Assembly: GCF_001751245.1 (NCBI RefSeq)
Contig: NZ_LJGU01000148.1
Coordinates: 84,106-148,105 of the forward strand
DNA: 64,000 nt
Direction of reading: 5' to 3'
Source of the DNA: Streptomyces oceani
GTDB taxonomy: Bacteria > Actinomycetota > Actinomycetes > Streptomycetales > Streptomycetaceae
This document shows, one piece after another, positions 55,975 to 63,831 of this stretch (position 1 is the stretch's first letter; each line of letters begins with the position of its first letter). The notes beneath the pieces are model-generated. The model ran no database searches. It saw only the letters and a program-made list of their open reading frames with translations, and was not told the DNA's origin. Made by a program: the position numbers and the translations under genes.

Positions 55975-57383
55975 GGTCGGACCACCTGGGTCATCTCGGC
56001 GTCAGGGGATGGAGCCGGAGCTGGAGCCGGCCTGCGCGCGGTGTCGCTGATGCGTAGCAGGATGGCGACCAGTGCCCAGTTGGCGATCACCGAGGAGCCA
56101 CCCTGGGCGAGGAAGGGCATCGTCATGCCGGTCAGTGGGATGAGGCCGGTGACACCGCCGGCGACCACGAACACCTGAAGGGCGAAGGCGCCGGTGAGGC
56201 CGACGGCGAGAAGTTTGCCGAAGGGGTCACGGGCCGCCAGCGCCGTGCGCATGCCGCGCTCGACCAGCAGGCCGTAGAGCACGAGGATGGCCATCAGGCC
56301 GGTGAGGCCCAACTCCTCGCCGACCGTGGCGAGGATGTAGTCGCTCTTGGGGGCGATGCCGCCGATCAGTCGGGAGTACCCCTGTCCGAGCCCGGAGCCG
56401 AGCATGCCGCCCGAGCCGAAGGAGTACATGGCCTGTGCGGTCTCGGTGACCGCGCCGTTCTCCGTGGCGAGCGGGTTGAGCCAGTTGTCCACCCGGCTCT
56501 GCACGTGGCCGGCGAAGGAGGCCACGGCGACGGCGCCGGCGGCGCTCAGCCCGAGCCCGAACACGACCCAGCTGGTGCGCTCGGTGGCGACGTACAGCAT
56601 GATGACGAAGAGGCCGAAGAACAGCAGCGAGGTGCCCAGGTCGGTCTCGAAGATGAGGATCATCAGGCTGAGCGCCCAGATCGCCAGGATGGGCCCGAGG
56701 TCGCGGCCACGCGGCAGGTACAGGCCCATGAAGCGGCGGCTGGCCAGCGCGAGCGCGTCCCGCTTGACCATCAGGTAGCCGGCGAAGAAGACCGCGATGA
56801 TGATCTTTGCGAACTCGCCGGGCTGTAGGGACCCGACGCCCGGGATGGTGATCCAGATGCGGGCGCCGTAGCGTGCCGGGAAGAACATCGGCAGGATCAG
56901 CAGGATCAGCGCCACCACCATGGAGATGTAGGTGTAGCGCTGGAGGACCCGGTGGTCCCGGAGGAAGATCAGCACGCCGAGGGCGAGGGCGACCCCGAGC
57001 GTGGACCACATCAGCTGTCCGGGGGCCATCGCTCCGCCGAGTGCCGGTGTGGTGATGGTCGGTTCCTGGTCGAGACGCCAGATCAGCACCAGGCCGAGGC
57101 CGTTGAGGAGGGTCGCGACGGGCAGCATGAGCGGGTCCGCGTACGGTGCCCAACGGCGTACGACCAGGTGGGCGATGCCGGCCAGCACGCCCAGGCCCAG
57201 CCCGTAGCCCAGCATGCCGGCGGGGATCTCGCCGTCCTTGGCGAGACCGACGTTGGCGTACGCGAACGCCGGGATGAGCACGGCGAAGACGAGCATCGCC
57301 AGCTCGGTGTTGCGGCGGCTGGGCAGGCCACCGGGGGACACCGTGGTGTTGCTGCCGGTGTTGATGTTGACGTTACTGCTCAT
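55971..57383 (-). CDS. rodA: FtsW/RodA/SpoVE-family SEDS glycosyltransferase
   Basis: Membrane peptidoglycan polymerase of 470 residues with about 12 helices. It shows the SEDS signatures GARIWITIPGVGSLQPGEFAK (in pieces: GARIWI, SLQPGEFAKI), the Asp-bearing loop around FETDLGTSLLFFGLF, and GGIAPKSDYILATVGEELGL. Next to PbpA it forms the SEDS-bPBP pair; RodA is the usual name at this locus. The ATG at 57383 has a weak ribosome site (GGGGGCC region). The stop overlaps pbpA. Confidence 0.94.
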   Translation of the reverse strand: MSSNVNINTGSNTTVSPGGLPSRRNTELAMLVFAVLIPAFAYANVGLAKDGEIPAGMLGYGLGLGVLAGIAHLVVRRWAPYADPLMLPVATLLNGLGLVLIWRLDQEPTITTPALGGAMAPGQLMWSTLGVALALGVLIFLRDHRVLQRYTYISMVVALILLILPMFFPARYGARIWITIPGVGSLQPGEFAKIIIAVFFAGYLMVKRDALALASRRFMGLYLPRGRDLGPILAIWALSLMILIFETDLGTSLLFFGLFVIMLYVATERTSWVVFGLGLSAAGAVAVASFAGHVQSRVDNWLNPLATENGAVTETAQAMYSFGSGGMLGSGLGQGYSRLIGGIAPKSDYILATVGEELGLTGLMAILVLYGLLVERGMRTALAARDPFGKLLAVGLTGAFALQVFVVAGGVTGLIPLTGMTMPFLAQGGSSVIANWALVAILLRISDTARRPAPAPAPSPDAEMTQVVRP

Positions 57384-57398
57384 CGCTGCTGCGGCCCC

Positions 57399-58985
57399 CT
57401 ACGGTGCGGTGCACGTCTTGGCGAGCTCGCGCTCTTCCTCCGAGAGCTGAGGGCCGGGTGTCGGAGAGCTGGAACTCTTGTCGTCGCGCTGGTTCTTGTC
57501 GCGGCCGTCCTTGTCGGACTCGGTCTGGGCCCGGTCACCGGCGCCCGCGCCACCGCTGCGGCCGGCGTCGGACGACTGGTCGCCCTTGCCGCCGTCCTTC
57601 TGGTCCTTGCCGTCCTTGTTGCCGTCGGCTGGTGGCTGGTCCTGCTCCTGCTCGGCGACGATCTTGCAGACCCTCGCCTGGGTGGCGAGTGAGCGGACCT
57701 TGTCCTCGGCCTCCTCGAGGCTGCCCGCGGCGATGGTCTCCTCGACCTTGTCGCGCTGGACCATCGGCAGGTACTTGAGTTCGATCTCGCGGTGGTCCTC
57801 GTGCACCTGGCTGAGGCTGATGCCGGCCAGCTCCTGGTTGATGCCCTGGTACAGCGCGACGTGATCGTCGTCCTTCGCCCCGACGTAGTACTGCGACTGC
57901 GTCCACCGGTAGCCGCCGTACAGCGCGGCGCCGACGACGACCAGGGCGAGGGCGATGATCAGCGAGCGCTTTCCCCACTTGGCGCGCTGCTGCGGCTTGG
58001 TGAAGTCCTCGTTCGTGTAGGCGCCGAAGCTCCCCACGGGTGGTGGTGGCGCGGGGCTCGGACCGCTGCCGCTGCCGGGCGGCCCGAAGGTGCCCTCGGG
58101 TGGCGTGGCTCCGCCCGCCTGTTGTTGGGGCGGCACCTGGCGACCGAGTTCGGCGGCACGGGCGGCCGGGGTCTGGGCGTCATTGCCGAGCTGCGGCTGG
58201 TTCTCCGCGACGGCACCGACGATCACCGGGGTGTCGTTCAACTGCTCGGCGCGTGAGTCGCTGTCGACATCCAGGACATCCGCGACGAGGCAGGTGATGT
58301 TGTCGGGACCGCCGCCACGCAACGCCAACTGGATGAGTTCCTGGACCGTTTCGTGCGGGCCCTGGTAGCTGCCCAGGGTCTCCTCGAGCGTCTGGTGCGA
58401 GACGACCCCGGAAAGGCCGTCGGAGCACAGCAGATAGCGGTCGCCGGCGCGTACCTCACGGATCGACAGGTCCGGTTCCACGTGGTCGCCGCTGCCCAGC
58501 GCCCGCATCAGCAACGAGCGTTGCGGATGCGTGGTCGCCTCCTCCTCGGTGATCCGCCCCTCGTCGACCAGGCGTTGCACCCAGGTGTGGTCCTGGGTGA
58601 TCTGCTCGAGACGGCCGTCGCGCAGGAGGTACGCGCGCGAGTCGCCCACGTGCACCAGGCCGAGCCGCTGTCCCGTCCACAGGAGCGCGGTGAGCGTGGT
58701 GCCCATGCCCTCCAGCTGCTGGTCCTCCTCGACCATGAGGCGTAGTTGGTCGTTCGCCCGCTGAACGGCGTTGCCCAGCGAGGTGAGGATGTCGGACCCG
58801 GGGACGTCCTCGTCCAGCTGCACGAAGGTGGAGATCACCTCCGAGCTGGCGACCTCGCCGGCGGCCTGTCCGCCCATCCCGTCGGCGACCGCGAGCAGAC
58901 GGGGTCCGGCATAGCCGGAGTCCTCGTTGTGCTCGCGGATCATTCCGTCGTGCGATCCGGCGGCGAAGCGCAGTGACAGACTCAT
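57399..58985 (-). CDS. pstP: PP2C-family Ser/Thr protein phosphatase (PstP type)
   Basis: Removes phosphates set by PknB and related kinases. Of 528 residues, the PP2C domain (1-240) has NEDSGYAG, DGMGGQAAGEVAS, GDSRAYLLR, the DGLSGVV aspartate and GGPDNITCLVADV, with the metal-binding Asp residues. A Pro/Gln-rich linker, one membrane helix (about 320-340, KRSLIIALALVVVGAALYGGY) and an external domain with a charged Lys/Asp/Gln tail follow. I chose the ATG at 58985 (MSLSLRFAAGSHDG), five bases after GAGG; the frame extends upstream without similarity. Confidence 0.94.
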   Translation of the reverse strand: MSLSLRFAAGSHDGMIREHNEDSGYAGPRLLAVADGMGGQAAGEVASSEVISTFVQLDEDVPGSDILTSLGNAVQRANDQLRLMVEEDQQLEGMGTTLTALLWTGQRLGLVHVGDSRAYLLRDGRLEQITQDHTWVQRLVDEGRITEEEATTHPQRSLLMRALGSGDHVEPDLSIREVRAGDRYLLCSDGLSGVVSHQTLEETLGSYQGPHETVQELIQLALRGGGPDNITCLVADVLDVDSDSRAEQLNDTPVIVGAVAENQPQLGNDAQTPAARAAELGRQVPPQQQAGGATPPEGTFGPPGSGSGPSPAPPPPVGSFGAYTNEDFTKPQQRAKWGKRSLIIALALVVVGAALYGGYRWTQSQYYVGAKDDDHVALYQGINQELAGISLSQVHEDHREIELKYLPMVQRDKVEETIAAGSLEEAEDKVRSLATQARVCKIVAEQEQDQPPADGNKDGKDQKDGGKGDQSSDAGRSGGAGAGDRAQTESDKDGRDKNQRDDKSSSSPTPGPQLSEEERELAKTCTAP

Positions 58986-59057
58986 GCGCACCTCGCCCGT
59001 TGGCTCCGGGTACATCCGCACGGTGCCCACCCTCCGGTCGTCATGTCTTCGGCCTGT

Positions 59058-59570
59058 CTATTTCCGCAGCTCGATGACCGTCTTGCCGATACGGATCGGC
59101 GCGCCGGGCGGAATCGGCGTCGGCGTGGTGAGTCGGGTCCGGTCAAGGTACGTACCGTTCGTGGAACCGAGATCCTCGACGATCCACTGGCCGTCACGGT
59201 CCGGGTAGATCCTGGCATGTCTGCTGGACGCGTAGTCGTCATCCAGCACGATTGTCGAGTCATGGGCCCGGCCCAGGGAGATGGTCTGCCCCTGGAGCGC
59301 GACGGTCGTGCCCGTGAGCGACCCTTCGGAGACCACCAACTTCGTGGGTGCGCCGCGGTTGCCCCGCCCACGCCTGGCCGGCTGGGGCTGTTGCTGCTGG
59401 CGCTGTGGCGGCTGTTGCCGCTGGGCGCGCGAGTCGTTGCGCCGCGCGGCGCGCTGGGTCACCCGGGTACCGAACAGGTCGCTGCGGATGACCTGCACGG
59501 CGACGATGACGAACAGCCACAGTACGGCGAGAAAGCCCAACCGCATGACCGTGAGGGTCAGCTCTGACAT
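59058..59570 (-). CDS. fhaB: FHA-domain membrane protein FhaB
   Basis: A 170-residue phosphopeptide-binding protein. It opens with a membrane segment (about 5-27, LTVMRLGFLAVLWLFVIVAV), then a Gln/Arg/Pro linker, then a forkhead-associated domain (about 85-168) with ISLGRAHDSTIVLDD, SSRHARI and LGSTNGTYLD, the phosphothreonine-binding residues. In mycobacteria FhaB (FipA) links PknB signals to division. I chose the ATG at 59570 (MSELTLTVMRL). It lies 10 bases from fhaA. Confidence 0.93.
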   Translation of the reverse strand: MSELTLTVMRLGFLAVLWLFVIVAVQVIRSDLFGTRVTQRAARRNDSRAQRQQPPQRQQQQPQPARRGRGNRGAPTKLVVSEGSLTGTTVALQGQTISLGRAHDSTIVLDDDYASSRHARIYPDRDGQWIVEDLGSTNGTYLDRTRLTTPTPIPPGAPIRIGKTVIELRK

Positions 59571-59580
59571 TGCCCCCGCT

Positions 59581-60420
59581 TCACCCTTCGGCTTGCCGGT
59601 AAATGATGGTGGTACTGCCCACGACAATGCGCGAGCCGTCGCGGAGCGTAGCGCGAGTGGTGTGCTGTCCGTCCACCACGATGCCGTTAGTGGAGCCGAG
59701 ATCCTGGATCGAGGACGGTTCGCCGGCGCGGATCTCGCAGTGCCTGCGGGAGACTCCGGGGTCGTCGACGCGTACGTCGGCCTCCGTGCTGCGGCCCAGC
59801 ACCAGGGTGGCACGGGAGATCTGGTGACGGTTTCCGTTGATCTCGATCCAGCGGCGGGTCTCGGCCCGCGGCAGCGGACCACCGGACCCGGGGGCGTACG
59901 ACGGAGCCGCTGGTGGGGAGGAGGGCATCGGAGGCGAACCGGCGGGACGCGGTGGGAAGCCGCTCTGTCCGCCCGGGCCGGCCGGGGGCGGGCCGCCGGG
60001 CGCGCCCGCCTGGGTGGGGGCGGCACTGGCCGGGGACTGTGAGGAGCTGGAGGCCAACGTGCGGCTGCGTACCCGGTAGAGGCCGGTGTCGAGGTCCTCC
60101 GCCTTCTCCAGGTGCACCTTGATGTTGCCCATGAAGGTGTACCGCTGCTGTTTGGCGTAGTCCCGCACCATGCTGGACAGTTCGTCGCCCAACTGGCCCG
60201 AGTAGGGGCTGAGTCGGTCGTAGTCGGGGGTGCTCAGCTCGACGATGAAGTCGTTGGGGACGACGGTGCGCTCGCGATTCCAGATCGTTGCGTTGTTGTC
60301 ACACTCGCGCTGCAGGGCACCGGCGATCTCGACGGGCTGCACCTCGGATTTGAAGACCTTCGCGAAGGTGCCGTTGACCAGACCCTCGAGCCGCTGCTCG
60401 AAACGCTTCAGCACTCCCAC
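59581..60420 (-). CDS. fhaA: FHA-domain protein FhaA (DUF3662-FHA)
   Basis: A 279-residue cytoplasmic protein. The N-terminal DUF3662 domain (about 1-120, GVLKRFEQRLEGLVNGTFAK) is followed by a Pro/Gly/Ala linker and an FHA domain (about 195-275) with ATLVLGRSTEADVRVDD, VSRRHCEI and LGSTNGIVVDG. FhaA in mycobacteria binds the phosphorylated MviN pseudokinase and limits peptidoglycan synthesis. The matching pseudokinase here is at 16009-17787. The GTG start at 60420 has a strong AAGGAGGTG site. It is the first gene of the six-gene minus-strand operon. Confidence 0.95.
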   Translation of the reverse strand: MGVLKRFEQRLEGLVNGTFAKVFKSEVQPVEIAGALQRECDNNATIWNRERTVVPNDFIVELSTPDYDRLSPYSGQLGDELSSMVRDYAKQQRYTFMGNIKVHLEKAEDLDTGLYRVRSRTLASSSSQSPASAAPTQAGAPGGPPPAGPGGQSGFPPRPAGSPPMPSSPPAAPSYAPGSGGPLPRAETRRWIEINGNRHQISRATLVLGRSTEADVRVDDPGVSRRHCEIRAGEPSSIQDLGSTNGIVVDGQHTTRATLRDGSRIVVGSTTIIYRQAEG

Positions 60421-60820
60421 GGTGCACCTCCTTCCCAGATGGCCGCTGAACTAGTGCGGTGGTCTCCGCTCCAGTGTCTCCGCTCCAGTGTCTCCGAGCG
60501 CAGTCGGGCCGCGTCGCCCCAGTCTCTCCCTGCCCGGCCCCCCGTCACCGATACGGCCACATTGCCGATACGGCCCACTGATCGTATCCACGCGTGGGGA
60601 AATCGGCTGGTTCCCCGTCACGCCCCCGTCCTTGAGTGTCACCTCTCACACCCTTGCACGGAACGCGGGCGCTCGGAGCAGTCTCTTCCGGAGGAGCGCG
60701 AGGGCGGGTGAATACGGATGTGATGACACCCCGGTCAGCGTGCTAATCTTCTGGACATCGGCGGGCAACCGATCGGGGGCCTACCGAAGGACCTTCCTCA
60801 TGATGTGGGGAAGCACCCAT
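60421..60820. other. fhaA-tRNA-Leu divergent region
   Basis: 400 bases that must hold the promoter of the fhaA-to-pknB operon and that of tRNA-Leu. A 14-base unit TCTCCGCTCCAGTG is tandemly doubled (60463-60476, 60477-60490) upstream of fhaA. No gene is seen. Confidence 0.55.
60721..60749 (+). promoter_or_regulatory. candidate tRNA-Leu promoter
   Basis: TGATGA (60721-60726), 17 bases, TAATCT (60744-60749) preceded by TGC (extended -10). The same TAATCT is used before tRNA-Ile. It lies about 70 bases before the tRNA. Confidence 0.5.
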
Positions 60821-60904
60821 GCGCGAGTGGCGGAATAGGCAGACGCGCTGGATTCAGGTTCCAGTGCCCGAAAGGGCGTGGGGGTTCAACTCCCCCCTCG
60901 CGCA
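60821..60904 (+). tRNA. tRNA-Leu (CAG)
   Basis: 84-base class II tRNA: acceptor GCGCGAG/CTCGCGC, long variable arm (TGCCCGAAAGGGCGT), anticodon stem CTGGA/TCCAG with loop TTCAGGT (anticodon CAG at 60855-60857), T-loop GTTCAAC. CCA is not encoded (ACAG follows). Confidence 0.97.
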
Positions 60905-60920
60905 CAGTGCGAAAGCGCCG

Positions 60921-60964
60921 AGCGGGCCGATGTACGTGAGTGAGTTCACGTGCACCGGCCCGCT
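60921..60964 (+). terminator. long hairpin after tRNA-Leu
   Basis: Arms of 19 bases (AGCGGGCCG-A-TGTACGTGA against its complement) with one mismatch and one G-T pair, loop of six. It contains TTCACGTG, but is not a parS site. Confidence 0.75.
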
Positions 60965-61134
60965 TCAGTGTGTCCGGCTGCTCCGGCGGCACGAGGGTTG
61001 GCCGCGACTCCACCGTCCCGGCGTACGGGCCATCGGCCCCGCCGGGTTCCGGCGTCCTCAGACAGGGCCGTGGGGGACGTACCGCGAACGCCGACGGGGT
61101 CTCGGCAGCCTGGTCGGGGGCTGTTCTGGGAGGT

Positions 61135-61785
61135 TTACGAGGCCAGCTGTGTGGCCAGTGTCTTCGCCTTCGCCTCGGCGTCGGCCAGGGCCCGTGCCTG
61201 GGACTCCTCGAACTGCGGGACCAGCTCGGACATCGCGGGTGTGGAGGGGGCGAGGGTCAGCTCCGGGATGATGAACTCGGTCTCCAGGCCCAGCTTTTCC
61301 CCCAGGATCATCCGCAGGTACGGCAGCGCGTGGTCGTTTCCTTCCTGCGGCGTGCCCGGCTGGTACGAGCCGCCCCGGCTCGCGACGACCACGGCGCGCT
61401 TGCCGGCCAGTGAGGGCGGGTTGGCGGCGACGGTGCGGCCCATGGTCACGACGTGGTCGAACCATGCCTTGAGGCTGGAGGAGATCGTGTAGTTGTACAG
61501 CGGTGCACCGAGGAGTATGAGGTCGGCGGACTCGGCTTCCTCCAGCAGTTCCTCGCGGAGGGCGACCGCGGACGCCTGCTCCGGGGTGCGCTCCTCCGAG
61601 GCCACGAAACTCGCGTAGTAGGCGGGCGCCGTCATGTGCGGCAGGGGGTCGGCGGCGAGGTCGCGGTAGCGGACCGTTCCGTCGGGGTGCTCGGCCTCCC
61701 AGGTGCGGCGAAACGCGGCGGTCACGGCGCGGGAGTGTGACTTCTCTCCGTTGAGAGAGGAGTCGAGGTGCAGCAGGGTGGCCAT
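61135..61785 (-). CDS. azoR: FMN-dependent NADH:quinone oxidoreductase / azoreductase
   Basis: A 216-residue flavodoxin-fold enzyme that reduces quinones and azo compounds by two electrons. The N-terminus MATLLHLDSSLNGEKSHSR binds FMN phosphate, LLGAPLYNYTISSSLKAWFDHV is the family signature, and VVASRGGSYQPGTP follows. The ATG at 61785 has GGAG seven bases upstream. It is divergent from an HxlR-type regulator across 87 AT-richer bases, and is likely controlled by it. Confidence 0.93.
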   Translation of the reverse strand: MATLLHLDSSLNGEKSHSRAVTAAFRRTWEAEHPDGTVRYRDLAADPLPHMTAPAYYASFVASEERTPEQASAVALREELLEEAESADLILLGAPLYNYTISSSLKAWFDHVVTMGRTVAANPPSLAGKRAVVVASRGGSYQPGTPQEGNDHALPYLRMILGEKLGLETEFIIPELTLAPSTPAMSELVPQFEESQARALADAEAKAKTLATQLAS

Positions 61786-61800
61786 AAGAGGGCTCCAGTC

Positions 61801-61829
61801 AGTATGTTACTGAGGTTGAGTATGTAACT
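61801..61829. promoter_or_regulatory. candidate HxlR operator
   Basis: AGTATGTTACT (61801-61811) and AGTATGTAACT (61819-61829) are near-perfect direct repeats 18 bases apart; the cores GTTAC and GTAAC also form an inverted pair. They lie between the azoR and HxlR genes, near a TATCATA hexamer (61835-61841) that could be the -10 of either gene. Confidence 0.6.
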
Positions 61830-61872
61830 ACTTCTATCATAGGTACTTACTTTTCTGCACCTACTTGTTCGG

Positions 61873-62316
61873 ATGCAGTATCGTGAAGACATGGCAGAGC
61901 GGCGGGAAGCTATCGTCGACGACGCGTCGCGTCCCGACATGGAGCACTCCGGGACCTGCACGGAACCCAAGGCGTCGATCACCCGGGTCTTCGAGATGCT
62001 GGGCAAGCGCTGGACCGGCCTGATCATCGCGGCGTTGATAAACGGTCCCGGGTACTTCGCCGAACTGCGCCGCGCCGTACCAGGGATCAGCGAGCGCATG
62101 CTGTCCGACCGGCTCTCTGAGCTGGCGGAGATGGGCCTGGTCATGCGAAAGGTGGATCACGGTCCGCCACTGCGAGTCGGCTACGAGCTGACGCGTGCCG
62201 GTTCGGCGCTGCGCCCTGCCATGGAGGAGCTCACCAGGTGGGCCGAGGAGCACCTGCCCGCGCAGGAGTCGGCCGGCTGTCCCGACTTCTCCGGTAAGGA
62301 GTCGGCCCGAGCCTGA
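61873..62316 (+). CDS. HxlR-family regulator, YodB-like
   Basis: A 147-residue winged-helix repressor. The HxlR core is ITRVFEMLGKRWTGLIIAAL and PGISERMLSDRLSELAEMGLV. One cysteine lies shortly before the DNA-binding domain (HSGTCTEPKAS) and one near the C-terminus (ESAGCPDF). B. subtilis YodB, which represses azoR1 and senses quinones and diamide, has a cysteine in each of these places and forms an inter-subunit disulfide. The same gene pairing here supports a redox or quinone sensor. The start is uncertain (ATG 61873, 61891 or 61939); all ribosome sites are weak. Confidence 0.87.
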   Translation: MQYREDMAERREAIVDDASRPDMEHSGTCTEPKASITRVFEMLGKRWTGLIIAALINGPGYFAELRRAVPGISERMLSDRLSELAEMGLVMRKVDHGPPLRVGYELTRAGSALRPAMEELTRWAEEHLPAQESAGCPDFSGKESARA

Positions 62317-62401
62317 GCTGTCCGGGAGCCGGCCGAGGAGATCGAGCCCGGGATGAACGGCCGAACTGGGTGTGCGAGCCGGTGTTCCGTAGGCTGGCCG
62401 G

Positions 62402-63349
62402 GTGAGCGATCCGGAAGCCGAACAGGTCGAGCAGAGCGAGCAGACAGAGCAGCAGGCTGCGGCGGGCACTCAGGGCAGCTGCTCCGCGGAGTCCGGCCCG
62501 TCGGATGAACCGAGCACCGCGCGTCTCGAGAAGGCAGTGCGGGCGGCGGAGGACGCGCTGATCGAGTTCGAGATCGCGGTGGAGACCTTCCGGGTGGAGG
62601 TGGAGAACTTCTCCCGTCTCCATCACCAGCGGCTCGGTCCGATGTACGCGCGCATGGACGAGCTGGACGCACAGATCGCGGAGGCCGTGGCGGCGCGTAC
62701 GGGCGACCCTGAGGACGTCCGCAAAGCCGACGAGGCGCGGGCGATGGTGCTCCCGATGCCGGGCGTGGAGGAGCTGTTTCACGGCTGGATCGACTCGGAG
62801 GGGCTGTCCGCCGAGGGCTCGGCGATGCTCAACGACCAGCCCGTACGGCCGCCGAGCCGGGTGCGTCCGGGAGAGGAGGCCCGTAAGGCGTATCGGGAGT
62901 TGGTGCGCAAGGCCCATCCGGACCTCGCCGCCGACGACTCCGAGCGGGATCGTCGTGAGTCCTTCATGGTTCGGGTCAACATGGCTTATGCCAACGCCGA
63001 TCTGGAGGCCCTGCGGCTGCTGGCCGTCGAGTGGGAGGAGGGCCCCACGGCGGAGCGGCTGCTGAGCCGGGGCGAGGAGCTCTACGCGCGGCTGGAGTGG
63101 CTCGCGCGGCGTAAGGAGATGCTCGCCGCGGCGGTCCAGGAGATGGAGGAGAGCGCGATCGGTGCCATGCTGCGGATGGCGCCGGACGACCCGGACGCCT
63201 TGCTGGACGAGATCGCGGAACAACTGCTCGCTCAGGTGGCACAGCGCGAAGCCCGCCTGGCGGAGCTGCTGGCCTCGGACGGGGTGGTGGTGACCTCCGC
63301 GTCGGGGGCCGCCGACGCGGAGCCCCCGGGGCCGGAGCAGGAACAATGA
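62402..63349 (+). CDS. J-domain-like protein with coiled coil
   Basis: A 315-residue cytoplasmic protein. The first 40 residues are Glu/Gln-rich, then a helical coiled-coil region (about 40-105). Next comes a J-domain-like segment (about 158-200, EARKAYRELVRKAHPDLAAD) with the HPD tripeptide that stimulates DnaK, then another long helical region to the end. It lacks the Gly/Phe and zinc-finger parts of DnaJ, so it would be a type III J-protein of unknown client. The GTG start at 62402 is used. The last bases overlap the rhodanese gene (ATGA). Confidence 0.8.
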   Translation: MSDPEAEQVEQSEQTEQQAAAGTQGSCSAESGPSDEPSTARLEKAVRAAEDALIEFEIAVETFRVEVENFSRLHHQRLGPMYARMDELDAQIAEAVAARTGDPEDVRKADEARAMVLPMPGVEELFHGWIDSEGLSAEGSAMLNDQPVRPPSRVRPGEEARKAYRELVRKAHPDLAADDSERDRRESFMVRVNMAYANADLEALRLLAVEWEEGPTAERLLSRGEELYARLEWLARRKEMLAAAVQEMEESAIGAMLRMAPDDPDALLDEIAEQLLAQVAQREARLAELLASDGVVVTSASGAADAEPPGPEQEQ

Positions 63350-63729
63350 CGAACGGCGAGCAGCAGAAGAAAGGCCCAGAGATGCAGTTTGGTCAGATGC
63401 CCCAGCTGACAGTGGAGCAGGTGCCCGCCGACGGGTTCCTGCTGGACGTGCGGGAGAGCGACGAGTGGGCCGCCGGGCACGCCGAGTCGGCGCTGCACAT
63501 CCCGATGAGCGATTTCGTGCGGCGGGCGGGGGAGCTGAGCGAGCACGTCGGGGAAGGCCAGCGCGTCCATGTCGTGTGCAAGGCCGGCGGACGGTCGGCC
63601 AAGGTGACGCAGTACCTGCGTCAGCAGGGCTGGGACGCCGTGAACGTGGACGGCGGCATGCTCGCCTGGGAGCAGGCGGGTCGGCCGCTGGTGGCCGATG
63701 CCGGAGATGGTCCCGCGCAGGTGGTGTGA
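63346..63729 (+). CDS. rhodanese-like domain protein
   Basis: A 127-residue single-domain sulfurtransferase. It has LLDVRESDEWAAGHAESALHIP, the active-site cysteine in VHVVCKAGGRSAKV and VNVDGGMLAWEQAGRPL. It may carry sulfur or handle thiol stress. The start overlaps the J-domain gene, so the two are coupled. A hairpin near 63785 separates it from the convergent iron-sulfur gene. Confidence 0.9.
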   Translation: MTNGEQQKKGPEMQFGQMPQLTVEQVPADGFLLDVRESDEWAAGHAESALHIPMSDFVRRAGELSEHVGEGQRVHVVCKAGGRSAKVTQYLRQQGWDAVNVDGGMLAWEQAGRPLVADAGDGPAQVV

Positions 63730-63784
63730 GGGCGGATCGGCCGAGTCGCACGCGGCACGATCCTGCTCGACGTACGACGGAATC

Positions 63785-63813
63785 GCGGTTCGACCCACGA
63801 CGGGTCGAGCCGC
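63785..63813. terminator. bidirectional terminator between rhodanese and [2Fe-2S] genes
   Basis: GCGGTTCGACCC / GGGTCGAGCCGC, 12-base arms with one G-T pair and a 5-base loop, in a 102-base convergent gap. Confidence 0.7.
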
Positions 63814-63831
63814 TGCTCGTGATCAGTGCAC

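Noticed and set aside
60936-60955. CACGTG core near tRNA-Leu as a further parS
   Set aside because: Only GTTCACGTGCAC is present; both outer bases of the dyad differ, and it is part of the tRNA terminator hairpin.
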